Shown piece after piece: positions 29,721 to 38,254 of a DNA stretch of 64,000 bases. Made by a program: the position numbers and the translations under genes. Position 1 is the stretch's first letter, and the number at the start of each line of letters is the position of its first letter. The notes beneath the pieces are model-generated. The model was not told the DNA's origin and did not search any database. It saw only the letters and a program-made list of their open reading frames with translations. Source of the DNA: Comamonas sp. lk (GTDB taxonomy: Bacteria > Pseudomonadota > Gammaproteobacteria > Burkholderiales > Burkholderiaceae_C); the NCBI RefSeq assembly GCF_900564145.1, contig NZ_UOOB01000001.1, positions 3,598,754 to 3,662,753 on the forward strand, read 5' to 3'.

Positions 29721-30569
29721 TTAGCGCGCAGGCAGATAGCGCGAAGGATCGACCGGCTTGCCCTGGCGGCGCACTTCAAAGTGCAGCTTCACGCGGTCGG
29801 CATCGGTGCTGCCCATCTCGGCAATCTTCTGGCCTTTTCTGACCGACTGGTCTTCCTTGACCAGCAGGGACTGATTGTGGGCGTAGGCCGTCAGATAGGT
29901 GTTGTTGTGCTTGAGGATGATCAGGTTGCCGTAGCCGCGCAGACCGGCACCGGCATAGACCACACGACCGTCAGCAGCAGCCACCACCGAGTCGCCGGCC
30001 TTGCCGCCGATGTCGTAACCCTTGTTGCGGGCTTCGTCAAAACCGGACAGCAGGCTGCCGCTGGCAGGCCAGATGAAGTTCACATCATCCGCACCCTTGG
30101 CTGCAGGCACGGTGGCTGCAGGCGTGGGCGCAGGTGTTGCGGCGGGGGTTGCCGCCGGCGTGGCGGAGGACGCAGCACCGTTGCTGCCGACCACCACGGG
30201 AGCAACACCGCGACCGGATGAAGCCGACGATGCAGCCGTGGCCACAGGTGCGGGCGGAACCACGCGCACCACTTGACCGACTTCAATCACATTGGGATTG
30301 TCCAGATTGCTCCAGCGAGCGATGTCTTTCCAGCTCTGACCGTGCTCCAGGCCGACCTTGATCAGCGTGTCACCCGGTTTGATGGTGTAGTAACCAGGTT
30401 TGCCAGCGTTTTCGGCGCCCGGCAAAGGCTTTTCCGACGCTGCAGATGAGGAGGCCGACTGTCCGCGATCCTCCACAGGAGCCCTGTTTGCCTGAGTCGA
30501 GCAACCGGCAAGAATCACACCTGCCAGCACAACCGTACCCCATGCACCAAGACTGCGCGATACCAACAT
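29721..30569 (-). CDS. nlpD: NlpD-like LysM/M23 lipoprotein (amidase activator type)
   Basis: An envelope lipoprotein of 282 residues with lipobox LAGCSTQ near residue 22. A LysM domain (GYYTIKPGDTLIKVGLEHGQSWKDIARWSN) is followed by an Ala/Thr/Pro-rich linker. The C-terminal M23/LytM domain (VVAAADGRVVYAGAGLRGYGNLIILKHNNTYLTAYAHN) lacks the first zinc ligand pair (NKGYDIGG instead of HxGxD), as in NlpD and EnvC, which activate amidases rather than cut peptidoglycan. Downstream of pcm in the standard order. Confidence 0.93.
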   Translation of the reverse strand: MLVSRSLGAWGTVVLAGVILAGCSTQANRAPVEDRGQSASSSAASEKPLPGAENAGKPGYYTIKPGDTLIKVGLEHGQSWKDIARWSNLDNPNVIEVGQVVRVVPPAPVATAASSASSGRGVAPVVVGSNGAASSATPAATPAATPAPTPAATVPAAKGADDVNFIWPASGSLLSGFDEARNKGYDIGGKAGDSVVAAADGRVVYAGAGLRGYGNLIILKHNNTYLTAYAHNQSLLVKEDQSVRKGQKIAEMGSTDADRVKLHFEVRRQGKPVDPSRYLPAR

Positions 30570-30582
30570 AAGCTATTTCCTT

Positions 30583-31371
30583 CTAGGCGATTCCCGATTT
30601 TAGAGGGACAAAGTTCACCGCTTCCAAAACCGACTGTTTAAACCCGTGTGAACTCTTGTCAATCACCAGCAGCGCCTGCTTGCCAGCAGACACGACCACC
30701 GGAGCCACAAGACGTCCGCCCACGGCCAGCTGATCACACCATGCATCGGGGACAGCAGCGCCGCCGGCGGCGCAAATAATGCCCGCATAGGGCGCGCCGC
30801 TGGCAAAGCCCTGCATGCCGTCGCCCAGGATCAGATGCGCATTGGCCAGGCGCCACGGTCGCAAATTGTTACGCGCTTTTTCGTGCAAACCACGCAAGCG
30901 CTCTATCGAATACACCTCTTTGGCCACCATGGCCAGCACGGCAGCCTGATAGCCGCAGCCCGTACCGATCTCCAGCACCCTCCCCAGCCCGGCCTTGCCG
31001 GCTTCGGAATTGAGCAGCAACTCGATCATGCGGGCCACCACACTGGGCTTAGAAATGGTCTGTCCCAGACCTATGGGCAGGCTGGTGTCCTCATAGGCCT
31101 GATTGACCAGAGCGCTATCGACGAAACGATGACGTTCCACCGTCGCCATGGCATGCAGCACGCTTGGATGAGCAATGCCTGCAGCCTCCAGGCGCTGGGC
31201 CATGCGGGTACGCACGGCCGCCGAGTCCAGACCCAGGCCTACTGCAGGTGCGGGCGCGCGCATAGCCGCTGCCATGGCGGGAGCACGGCTCACCGTCGCA
31301 CGGCCGGCCGGCGCCGGCTGGGCCGAGCGCGCAATCCATCCCGGCACCGGCCTGGGAGGACGCTCGCTCAC
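30583..31371 (-). CDS. pcm: Protein-L-isoaspartate O-methyltransferase
   Basis: Repairs isoaspartyl residues in aged proteins with SAM. The 262-residue protein has the family start of the catalytic domain ([35 protein letters not shown]) and the SAM-binding motif [16 protein letters not shown]. An N-terminal extension of about 45 residues is Arg/Ala/Pro-rich. It starts at GTG 31371 overlapping the surE stop (GTGA). Confidence 0.95.
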   Translation of the reverse strand: MSERPPRPVPGWIARSAQPAPAGRATVSRAPAMAAAMRAPAPAVGLGLDSAAVRTRMAQRLEAAGIAHPSVLHAMATVERHRFVDSALVNQAYEDTSLPIGLGQTISKPSVVARMIELLLNSEAGKAGLGRVLEIGTGCGYQAAVLAMVAKEVYSIERLRGLHEKARNNLRPWRLANAHLILGDGMQGFASGAPYAGIICAAGGAAVPDAWCDQLAVGGRLVAPVVVSAGKQALLVIDKSSHGFKQSVLEAVNFVPLKSGIA

Positions 31372-32150
31372 AGCGGCTCCTTGGTCTGGACGGCAGACTG
31401 CAACTTGGCTGCGGTTTGCGCCCAGTAGCCAAGATTGTCGTGGTCCGTCAGATCGACCTTGAGCGGCGTCATGGACACATGACCGTGCGCCGTGGCGTGG
31501 AAATCCGTGCCTTCGGAATCATCCTTGGCCGCACCGGCGCTGCCGATCCAGTACATGGTCTCGCCGCGCGGGCTTTGCTGCTGAATCGCCTGCTCTGCCG
31601 CATGGCGGCGGCCCAGACGGCACAGCTTGGCGGGCTTCAAGGCCGACAGCGGCATATTCGGGATGTTGACGTTGAGCAGCCAGGGCATGTCGCCAATCAG
31701 CTGCTGGGCCTGCATGTCCTGCACCATCTGGCGGGCGGTGGCCGCGGCGGCCTCCAGCTCGGCCCAGCCCTTGTCCACCTGCGAGAAGGCGATGGCGGGA
31801 ATGCCGAACAGAAAACCCTCCATGGCCGCGCCCACCGTGCCCGAGTAAATCGTGTCGTCGCCCATGTTGGCGCCGTTGTTGATGCCCGAGACCACCAGGT
31901 CCGGTCGGTAGCCCAGCAGCCCCGTCAGCGCGATGTGCACGCAGTCGGCCGGCGTGCCGTTCACATAGCGAAAGCCGTTATAGGCCTTGTGCACATACAG
32001 CGGCGCATTCAGCGTCAGAGCGTTGGATTTGGCGCTGTTGTTGTGCTCAGGCGCCACCACTTCCACGTCGGCCACAGTGCGTAAAGCATCGTGCAAAGCC
32101 ACGATGCCAGGAGCCTGAAAGCCGTCGTCATTACAAATAAGAATCTTCAT
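31368..32150 (-). CDS. surE: 5'/3'-nucleotidase SurE
   Basis: A metal-dependent survival nucleotidase of 260 residues. The N-terminal [16 protein letters not shown] has the metal-binding DD pair, [25 protein letters not shown] carries the substrate loop, and [16 protein letters not shown] is the C-terminal signature. It is the first gene of surE-pcm-nlpD-rluD. Divergent from the quinone oxidoreductase gene at 32315, with a 164-base shared control region. Confidence 0.97.
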   Translation of the reverse strand: MKILICNDDGFQAPGIVALHDALRTVADVEVVAPEHNNSAKSNALTLNAPLYVHKAYNGFRYVNGTPADCVHIALTGLLGYRPDLVVSGINNGANMGDDTIYSGTVGAAMEGFLFGIPAIAFSQVDKGWAELEAAAATARQMVQDMQAQQLIGDMPWLLNVNIPNMPLSALKPAKLCRLGRRHAAEQAIQQQSPRGETMYWIGSAGAAKDDSEGTDFHATAHGHVSMTPLKVDLTDHDNLGYWAQTAAKLQSAVQTKEPL

Positions 32151-32314
32151 GGATACAGCAAGGATTGCCGGGGCATTGTAGGCGGGGGATTCGTCACGGG
32201 AGAGACACGCGGCATTCGCACCACACTTCTATCATCTGCGGCGACATCCTGGCATCCGCTTTACATCGAATTGCCGCCTCACTGCGCCCTCCCCTCACAC
32301 TTTCTGGAGACATC

Positions 32315-33292
32315 ATGCACGCTTGGCTTTGCACCACCCCCACTGGCGTCGAAACCCTGCGCTGGACGGAGCTGCCCGTACCCACGCCCGGTCCCGGTCA
32401 GGTCTTGCTGGAGCTCAAGGCCGCCAGCCTGAATTTTCCCGATCTGCTGATCGTGCAAAACAAATACCAGATCAAGCCGCCCCTGCCTTTCGTGCCAGGC
32501 TCCGAGTACGCAGGCGTGGTGCAGGCCGTGGGCGAAGGAGTCAAACACCTCAAGATCGGCCAGCGCGTGGCCTGCCTGTCAGGCACGGGAGGTTTTGGCA
32601 CGCATACGCTGGCGCCTGCCGCCATGTGCATGCCACTGCCCGATGCGTTCAGCTTTGTGGATGCCGCCGCCTTCATCATGACCTATGCCACCTCGCACCA
32701 CGCACTGATAGACCGCGGCCAGCTCAAGGCCGGCGAAACGGTGCTGGTGCTGGGCGCGGCCGGCGGCGTGGGCACGGCCGCCATCCAGATTGCCAAGGCC
32801 GCCGGAGCCCGCGTGATTGCCGCCGCCTCGACCGATGAAAAATGCGCACTGTGCAAGGCCCAGGGAGCGGACGCCACCATCAACTACAGCCAGGGCGATC
32901 TGCGCCAAGCCATCAAGGCCGCCACCGACGGCAAGGGCCCGGATGTGATTTACGACCCCGTGGGCGGCGACTTTGCCGAACCGGCTTTCCGCTCCATCGC
33001 CTGGCGCGGCCGTTATCTGATCGTGGGTTTTGCCTCCGGCCCCATTCCCTCCCTGCCGCTGAACCTGGCCCTGCTCAAAGGCGCCTCGCTGGTAGGCGTG
33101 TTCTGGGGCGATTTTGCCAAGCGCGAGCCGCAGAACAACGCGGCCATGATGCAGGAGCTGGCCCTGTGGTACGGCCAGGGCAAGATCAAGCCCGTGATCG
33201 ACCGCACCATGGCCATGAGCGAGCTGTTTGCCGCCTATGAGCGCATGGGCTCGCGCCAGGTGCAGGGCAAGCTGGTGCTGGTCAACGAGTAG
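32315..33292 (+). CDS. NADPH:quinone oxidoreductase (zinc-free MDR family)
   Basis: A 325-residue medium-chain dehydrogenase/reductase of the QOR type. The GroES-like domain (PGSEYAGVVQAVGEGVKHLKIGQRVA) is followed by the NADPH-binding motif VLVLGAAGGVGTAAIQIAKAAGARVIAAAS. No structural or catalytic zinc Cys cluster is evident. It would reduce quinones or related enones; the physiological substrate is unknown. The ATG at 32315 has TGGAGA eight bases upstream; an open frame from 32165 lacks a ribosome site. Confidence 0.88.
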   Translation: MHAWLCTTPTGVETLRWTELPVPTPGPGQVLLELKAASLNFPDLLIVQNKYQIKPPLPFVPGSEYAGVVQAVGEGVKHLKIGQRVACLSGTGGFGTHTLAPAAMCMPLPDAFSFVDAAAFIMTYATSHHALIDRGQLKAGETVLVLGAAGGVGTAAIQIAKAAGARVIAAASTDEKCALCKAQGADATINYSQGDLRQAIKAATDGKGPDVIYDPVGGDFAEPAFRSIAWRGRYLIVGFASGPIPSLPLNLALLKGASLVGVFWGDFAKREPQNNAAMMQELALWYGQGKIKPVIDRTMAMSELFAAYERMGSRQVQGKLVLVNE

Positions 33293-33355
33293 CGTCAGCC
33301 GGCTTCGGCTCTGCCACACTAAGGCCCTTGCCCCACCACAAGGACTTGTCTGTTC

Positions 33356-34924
33356 ATGGCCGAGCGCACTCCTGCTGACCTTGCCCGCGAAACCCTGAAA
33401 CTGCTGGCCTTGCGGCGCCTGGCGCCCACGCCGCAAAACTACACGGCGGTGTATGAGGAAGTCTGCGGCCAACCCACGGCCGCCAGCTTTCCCCAGGGGC
33501 CGCTGAGGCATATCCTGGCCCTGCTGCCGGCGCAGACGCCGCGCCAGAAGCGGCTCAATCAGCAACTGGCCCAGAGCATAGAAGAGCGCAGCTGGCCTGC
33601 GCTGCAGCAGGTGCTGGCGGCTTTTGCCAATACCGAGCTGGAGCTGCATGCGCACAGCCATCCCACGCTCCAAACGCCGGAGCTTGCTCCGCCCGAGCCC
33701 GACGCGCTGCTGCCGGTGCCGCTGGGCCAGGAAATCCTGCGCTATCTGCAGGCCCTGCTCGGCCTCTTGCCTATCGCACAAGCGCAGCCTCTGGAGCAGG
33801 CACTGGCCGAGCTGCTGCATGCGCCTGAGATATCCAGCAAAAAACTGCTGCAGACGTTTAAACAACAGCGCAACAAGCTACTTTTTTTGATAGCTGATCA
33901 ACAGCAGCTGCAGCAGCAGATGGATGGCTTTGTACAGCTCAGCGGCCGGCACTGGCAGCAAGAGGCCGTCTCCAGCCCCTGGCTGGCGCCCGCCGCCCAG
34001 GCCTTGCAACAGGCACTGACCCCCCCTTGCTCGCCCAGCCAGCTGAGCACCGCCTTGCAGCAGCTGCGCGAGCTGATGCTGCTGCGCCTGCAGACCCAGG
34101 ACCACTGGGAGCAGGCCGAGCACCACTTCAGGCAATTGCTGACGGCCTTGAGCGAGCAGCTGGCGGGCACGCAGCAAAAGCAAGGCGCCGCAGGCCAGCA
34201 ACTGGAGCAGGCTGCAGCGCAGCTGGCCGACTCCAGCCGCCCCGAACAGGCCAGCGCCGCCTTGCAGCAGGCGCTTGCCGCCACGCAGTTGCTGGCCCGC
34301 AGCCAGCAGGTGGCGCAAACCCAGTTACAGGATTTGCAGCAGCGCGCCGATCAGAGCGAGGCCCAGATCGAACAACTGCGCCAGCAACTGCAAACCGCGG
34401 CCCAAAGCAGCCGCATCGACGAGTTGACCGGTCTGCCCAACCGCCTGGGCATCGCCGAGATGCTGGAGCGCGAAGTGGCCCGCGCGCGCCGCCATGGCAA
34501 GCCGCTGTCCGTGGCGCTGCTGGACATGGACGGCATGCGCGCCCTCAACCAGGAACATGGCCAGGCCACGGGAGATGCAGCGCTGCAGCATCTCGCCTAT
34601 ATCGCCCGCAGCCAGTTGCGCCCCGAAGATGTGCTGGGCCGCCACGACGGTCAGCGTTTTTTGCTGCTGCTGCCGGAAGCCGCCGAAGCCCATGCCGTGC
34701 CCGCCGTGCAACGACTGCAGCAACAGCTGCAAACCCATGCCTTGCTGCAAGCGGACTCGCGGCTTTTGCTGAGCTTTGGGGCCGGAGTTGCCCAGTTGCA
34801 GCCGCATGAGCAGTCCATGGACCTGCTGCGCCGCGCCGATGCCGCCATGCTGGCCGCCAAACAGCGCGGCCCGCGCAGCATTGCCGGAGCACAGGAACTG
34901 CAGACGCCCACGGCCGCTGAATAA
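33356..34924 (+). CDS. GGDEF-family protein with degenerate active site
   Basis: A 522-residue cytosolic protein. The N-terminal ~80 residues (LARETLKLLALRRLAPTPQNYTAVYEEV) are an N-terminal region seen in several betaproteobacterial diguanylate cyclases; a Gln-rich helical, probably coiled-coil, stretch runs to about 355. The GGDEF domain begins at IDELTGLPNRLG. Its substrate Asp is kept in LLDMDGMRALN, but the signature loop (residues 431-435) reads D-G-Q-R-F instead of GGDEF/GGEEF. Cyclase activity is therefore unlikely; a binding or regulatory role is inferred. The segment at 33880-33905 contains a TTTTTTTGATAGCTG match to the window's interspersed repeat. Confidence 0.85.
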   Translation: MAERTPADLARETLKLLALRRLAPTPQNYTAVYEEVCGQPTAASFPQGPLRHILALLPAQTPRQKRLNQQLAQSIEERSWPALQQVLAAFANTELELHAHSHPTLQTPELAPPEPDALLPVPLGQEILRYLQALLGLLPIAQAQPLEQALAELLHAPEISSKKLLQTFKQQRNKLLFLIADQQQLQQQMDGFVQLSGRHWQQEAVSSPWLAPAAQALQQALTPPCSPSQLSTALQQLRELMLLRLQTQDHWEQAEHHFRQLLTALSEQLAGTQQKQGAAGQQLEQAAAQLADSSRPEQASAALQQALAATQLLARSQQVAQTQLQDLQQRADQSEAQIEQLRQQLQTAAQSSRIDELTGLPNRLGIAEMLEREVARARRHGKPLSVALLDMDGMRALNQEHGQATGDAALQHLAYIARSQLRPEDVLGRHDGQRFLLLLPEAAEAHAVPAVQRLQQQLQTHALLQADSRLLLSFGAGVAQLQPHEQSMDLLRRADAAMLAAKQRGPRSIAGAQELQTPTAAE

Positions 34925-34933
34925 TTTCATAGC

Positions 34934-36529
34934 ATGTACCGCACACCCACATTGGATAGACGCCGATTTTTGATCACATCCAGCCTGACCAGCGCCCTGG
35001 GCAGCCTGCCGGCCTGGGCGCGCCAGGGCGAAGCTCTGCGCCACAACCCTTTCACGCTGGGTGTGGCCAGCGGCGATGCCCAGGCCGACAACGTGCTGAT
35101 CTGGACCCGGTTGACGGCAGCGCTGGACTATCTGGGCACGGACGCCGTGCCCGATCTGCCGCCCATGGAGGTGCACTGGGAGCTGGCGCATGACGCCCAG
35201 TTTCGCCAGCCTGTGCGCCGAGGCAGCAGCGTGGCCAGACCGGAGTCCGGCCATGCGCTCCATGTGCAGATCGACGGCCTGGACGCCGACCGCTGGTACT
35301 TTTACCGCTTCCGCTGCGGCGAGGCTTTGAGCAGCACGGGCCGCTGCCGCACGGCTCCGGCAGCGGGTGCGGCCGTGAAAAAGCTGCGCCTGGCCTTTGC
35401 GTCCTGCCAGCGCTGGGAGCATGGCTTCTACAGCGCCTGGGCCGATGCCGCCAGGCAGTCGCCGGACATGGTGCTGTTCCTGGGCGACTACATCTATGAA
35501 TACGCCAAGCCCGCCAAGCCCGACGGCCTGGCCCGCCCCCAGCCGCTGCGCACGGCCCAGACCTTGCAGGACTACCGCGACCGCTATGCCTTGCACAAAA
35601 GCGACACCCATCTGCAAGCCGCCCATGCCGCGTGCAACTGGTCGGTGATCTGGGACGACCACGAAGTGGAGAACGACTATGTCTCCGAATATGGGCGCGG
35701 GAACAGCGCTCAGTTTCTGGCCAGGCGCATGGCCGCCTGGCAGGCGTTTTATGAAAACATGCCGCTGCGCGCAAAGTCCTTGCAGCCCGGCTTTCAAGGC
35801 CTGAGCCTGTACCGCACGCTGAACTGGGGGCAACTGGCCCGCATCCATCTGCTGGATGGGCGTCAATACCGCGATCTCCAGGCCTGCCGTCCGCCCTGGC
35901 AGGCCAGCACCGGCACCGTCAACCCCGAGCAATGCAGCGCCCTGCATGAGCCGGCCCGCAGCTTTCTGGGCTGGGATCAGGAGCAATGGCTGTACCGGCA
36001 GCTGCAGACCGACTCACGCCAGCACGCCGCCGCAGCGCGCTGGAGCCTGCTGGCGCAGACCACGCTGTTCTCGGCCCGCCACCTGCCCAGCGGCAGGCAA
36101 TCGACCGACACCTGGGATGGCTACCCCGCCGCACGCCAGCGCTTGGTGCAGCAGATCAGCCAGAGCGCGCCGCACAACAGCGTGCTTCTGGGCGGCGACA
36201 TTCACCAGAACTATGTCTGCGCCCTGCCCGCCCAGGCCGAGCGGGCTCCGGACAAGACCAACCCCATTTTGGCTAGCGAGTTCTGCGCCACCTCCATCAG
36301 CTCGCACAGCGGCACTACCCAGGCGCGGGTCGATGCCATCGTGGACCACAACCCGCAAGTGCTGTATGCCCGCTGCGACGAGCGCGGCTACAGTCTGGTG
36401 GAGATCACCCCTCGCGGCATGACTACCGAGCTGCGCGCCGTAAGCAATCCTCTGCAGGCCGACAGCAACGTCTACACCCTGGCCCGCTTTGCGGTGGAAG
36501 ACGGCAGGCCCGGGCCGCTCAAGATCTGA
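34934..36529 (+). CDS. phoD: PhoD-type alkaline phosphatase/phosphodiesterase, Tat-exported
   Basis: A 531-residue secreted metallophosphoesterase. The N-terminus MYRTPTLDRRRFLITSS has the twin-arginine motif R-R-R-F-L and a hydrophobic stretch ending SLPAWA. The PhoD N-terminal beta domain (TLGVASGDAQADNVLIWTRL) is followed by the catalytic core: LAFASCQRWEHGFY, VLFLGDYIYEY, VIWDDHEVENDY, LLGGDIHQNYV. All the metal-ligand motifs of the family are present. It would release phosphate from diesters and monoesters, for example teichoic-acid- or phospholipid-type substrates. It lies just upstream of a cardiolipin-synthase-like lipoprotein gene. Confidence 0.92.
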   Translation: MYRTPTLDRRRFLITSSLTSALGSLPAWARQGEALRHNPFTLGVASGDAQADNVLIWTRLTAALDYLGTDAVPDLPPMEVHWELAHDAQFRQPVRRGSSVARPESGHALHVQIDGLDADRWYFYRFRCGEALSSTGRCRTAPAAGAAVKKLRLAFASCQRWEHGFYSAWADAARQSPDMVLFLGDYIYEYAKPAKPDGLARPQPLRTAQTLQDYRDRYALHKSDTHLQAAHAACNWSVIWDDHEVENDYVSEYGRGNSAQFLARRMAAWQAFYENMPLRAKSLQPGFQGLSLYRTLNWGQLARIHLLDGRQYRDLQACRPPWQASTGTVNPEQCSALHEPARSFLGWDQEQWLYRQLQTDSRQHAAAARWSLLAQTTLFSARHLPSGRQSTDTWDGYPAARQRLVQQISQSAPHNSVLLGGDIHQNYVCALPAQAERAPDKTNPILASEFCATSISSHSGTTQARVDAIVDHNPQVLYARCDERGYSLVEITPRGMTTELRAVSNPLQADSNVYTLARFAVEDGRPGPLKI

Positions 36530-36585
36530 AGCCACCCGGGCGCACCTGAAGCCAGATCAATGAGCGCTGCGGCATACTGCCGGAC

Positions 36586-38238
36586 ATGCCCAGCCTCAGC
36601 CCTCGCCCCGCTTCTGCCGCCGCCCTTGTTGCGGCCTTGCTGCTCAGCGCCAGCCTGGCGGGCTGCGGCCTGCCGCCCATGCCGCCACGTGCAGCAAGCC
36701 AGGCCCTGGATACGCAGCAGGCCCTGCAAACCCGGCTGGGCCAGGCCTTGCAGCCGCTGCAGCAGGCCCACCCCGATCTCTCGGGCATTCATGCGCTCAG
36801 CGATGCCTATGCAGCCTACGCGGCGCGCGCCCTGCTGGCCCGCGCGGCAGAGCGCACGCTGGATGTGCAGTACTACATCTGGCGCAACGACATCACCGGC
36901 CATCTGCTGCTCGACGAGTTGCTGCGCGCCGCAGACCGTGGCGTGCGCGTGCGCCTGCTGCTCGATGATGGCGGCACCTCGGGCATGGACGCCACGCTGG
37001 CTGCCCTCGACCAGCATCCGGCCATCGAGGTGCGGCTCTTCAACCCGTTTGCCCTGCGCACACCCAAATACCTGGGCTATCTGACCGAGTTCTCGCGCAC
37101 CCAGCGGCGCATGCACAACAAGAGCTTTACGGCCGACAGCCAGGCCTCCATCGTGGGCGGGCGCAATATTGGCGACGAGTACTTTGCCGCCACCGACGGC
37201 GTGCTGTTTGCCGACCTGGATGTGATGGCCATAGGCGCCGTGGTGCCGTCCATCAGCCGCGAGTTTGATCGCTACTGGGCCAGTGCCTCGGCCTATCCGG
37301 TGGCCAGTCTGCTGCCCGTCATGCCCGACTATGCCGTGCAGCATGCTTATGAAGGCCTGCACGCAGATGCCAGCCGCCCCGAAGCCCAGGCCTATGTGCA
37401 CGCCGTGGCACAAAGCCGCTTCAGCCAGGATTTGGTGGCCGGCAGCCTGCCCCTGCAATGGGCGCCCGCCACTCTGGTCAGCGACGATCCGGCCAAGGTG
37501 CTGAGCCAGGCCCAGCCCCAGCATCTGCTGCTGCCCCAGCTGCTGCCGGTGATTGGCGAGCCGCAAAAGCAGCTGGATCTGATCTCGCCCTACTTTGTGC
37601 CCACCGAGGCCGGCGTCAACGCCTTTGCCCAGTTGCAACGCCAAGGCGTGCGCGTGCGCATTCTGACCAACAGCCTGGAGGCCACGGACGTGGCCGCCGT
37701 ACACGCTGGCTACGAGAAATACCGCAAGCCGCTGCTGCAAAGCGGGGTGCAGCTGTATGAGATGCGCCGTCAGCTGGATCTGCGCCCGCAGACTGCGGCC
37801 GCGCAAGCAGCGGCGGCAGCCGCAGCCAAGGGCGAGAAGCGCGCCGCGCCTTCTCCTGCCGCTGTCGGCAGCGGTGCCGGCAGCTCCACCGGCAGCTCGG
37901 GTGCCAGCCTACATGCCAAGACCTTTGCCATTGACGGACAGCGCCTGTTTGTGGGCTCGTTCAACTTCGATCCGCGCTCGGCCCTGCTCAACACCGAGCT
38001 GGGCCTGGTCATAGAAGACGCCGCCATGGCGGGCGAGATCACGCAGTCCCTGGATCAATACCTGCCGCGCATGGCCTACCAGGTGCAGCTCAACGAGAAG
38101 CAGCAGCTGAGCTGGACCAGCCAGAACCCGCAGCCTCCGCATGAAAACCAGACCACCACCACCGAGCCCGGCACCAGCTGGTGGCAACGGGTCATGGTAC
38201 GCATACTGAGCTGGCTGCCTATAGAGGGCTTTCTTTAA
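36586..38238 (+). CDS. Phospholipase D-family lipoprotein, cardiolipin synthase ClsC-like
   Basis: A 550-residue PLD-superfamily protein, probably transferring phosphatidyl groups. The signal peptide ends in a lipobox SLAGC with lipidated Cys27, so it should be membrane-tethered outside the cytoplasm. Two HKD motifs are present: MHNKSFTADSQASIVGGRNIGDEY and LHAKTFAIDGQRLFVGSFNFDPRS. Between them, just before the second HKD, lies an unusual Ala/Gly/Ser-rich insert of about 45 residues (LRPQTAAAQAAAAAAAKGEK onwards). Ends only 16 bases from the convergent NDH-2 gene. Substrate assignment rests on family likeness. Confidence 0.87.
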   Translation: MPSLSPRPASAAALVAALLLSASLAGCGLPPMPPRAASQALDTQQALQTRLGQALQPLQQAHPDLSGIHALSDAYAAYAARALLARAAERTLDVQYYIWRNDITGHLLLDELLRAADRGVRVRLLLDDGGTSGMDATLAALDQHPAIEVRLFNPFALRTPKYLGYLTEFSRTQRRMHNKSFTADSQASIVGGRNIGDEYFAATDGVLFADLDVMAIGAVVPSISREFDRYWASASAYPVASLLPVMPDYAVQHAYEGLHADASRPEAQAYVHAVAQSRFSQDLVAGSLPLQWAPATLVSDDPAKVLSQAQPQHLLLPQLLPVIGEPQKQLDLISPYFVPTEAGVNAFAQLQRQGVRVRILTNSLEATDVAAVHAGYEKYRKPLLQSGVQLYEMRRQLDLRPQTAAAQAAAAAAAKGEKRAAPSPAAVGSGAGSSTGSSGASLHAKTFAIDGQRLFVGSFNFDPRSALLNTELGLVIEDAAMAGEITQSLDQYLPRMAYQVQLNEKQQLSWTSQNPQPPHENQTTTTEPGTSWWQRVMVRILSWLPIEGFL

Positions 38239-38254
38239 AGCTGTCTTCTAAACG

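Noticed and set aside
30583..31371. pcm as a merged or fusion gene because of its Arg/Ala/Pro-rich N-terminal extension
   Set aside because: The extension is low-complexity and the catalytic domain is complete; no second domain is recognised.
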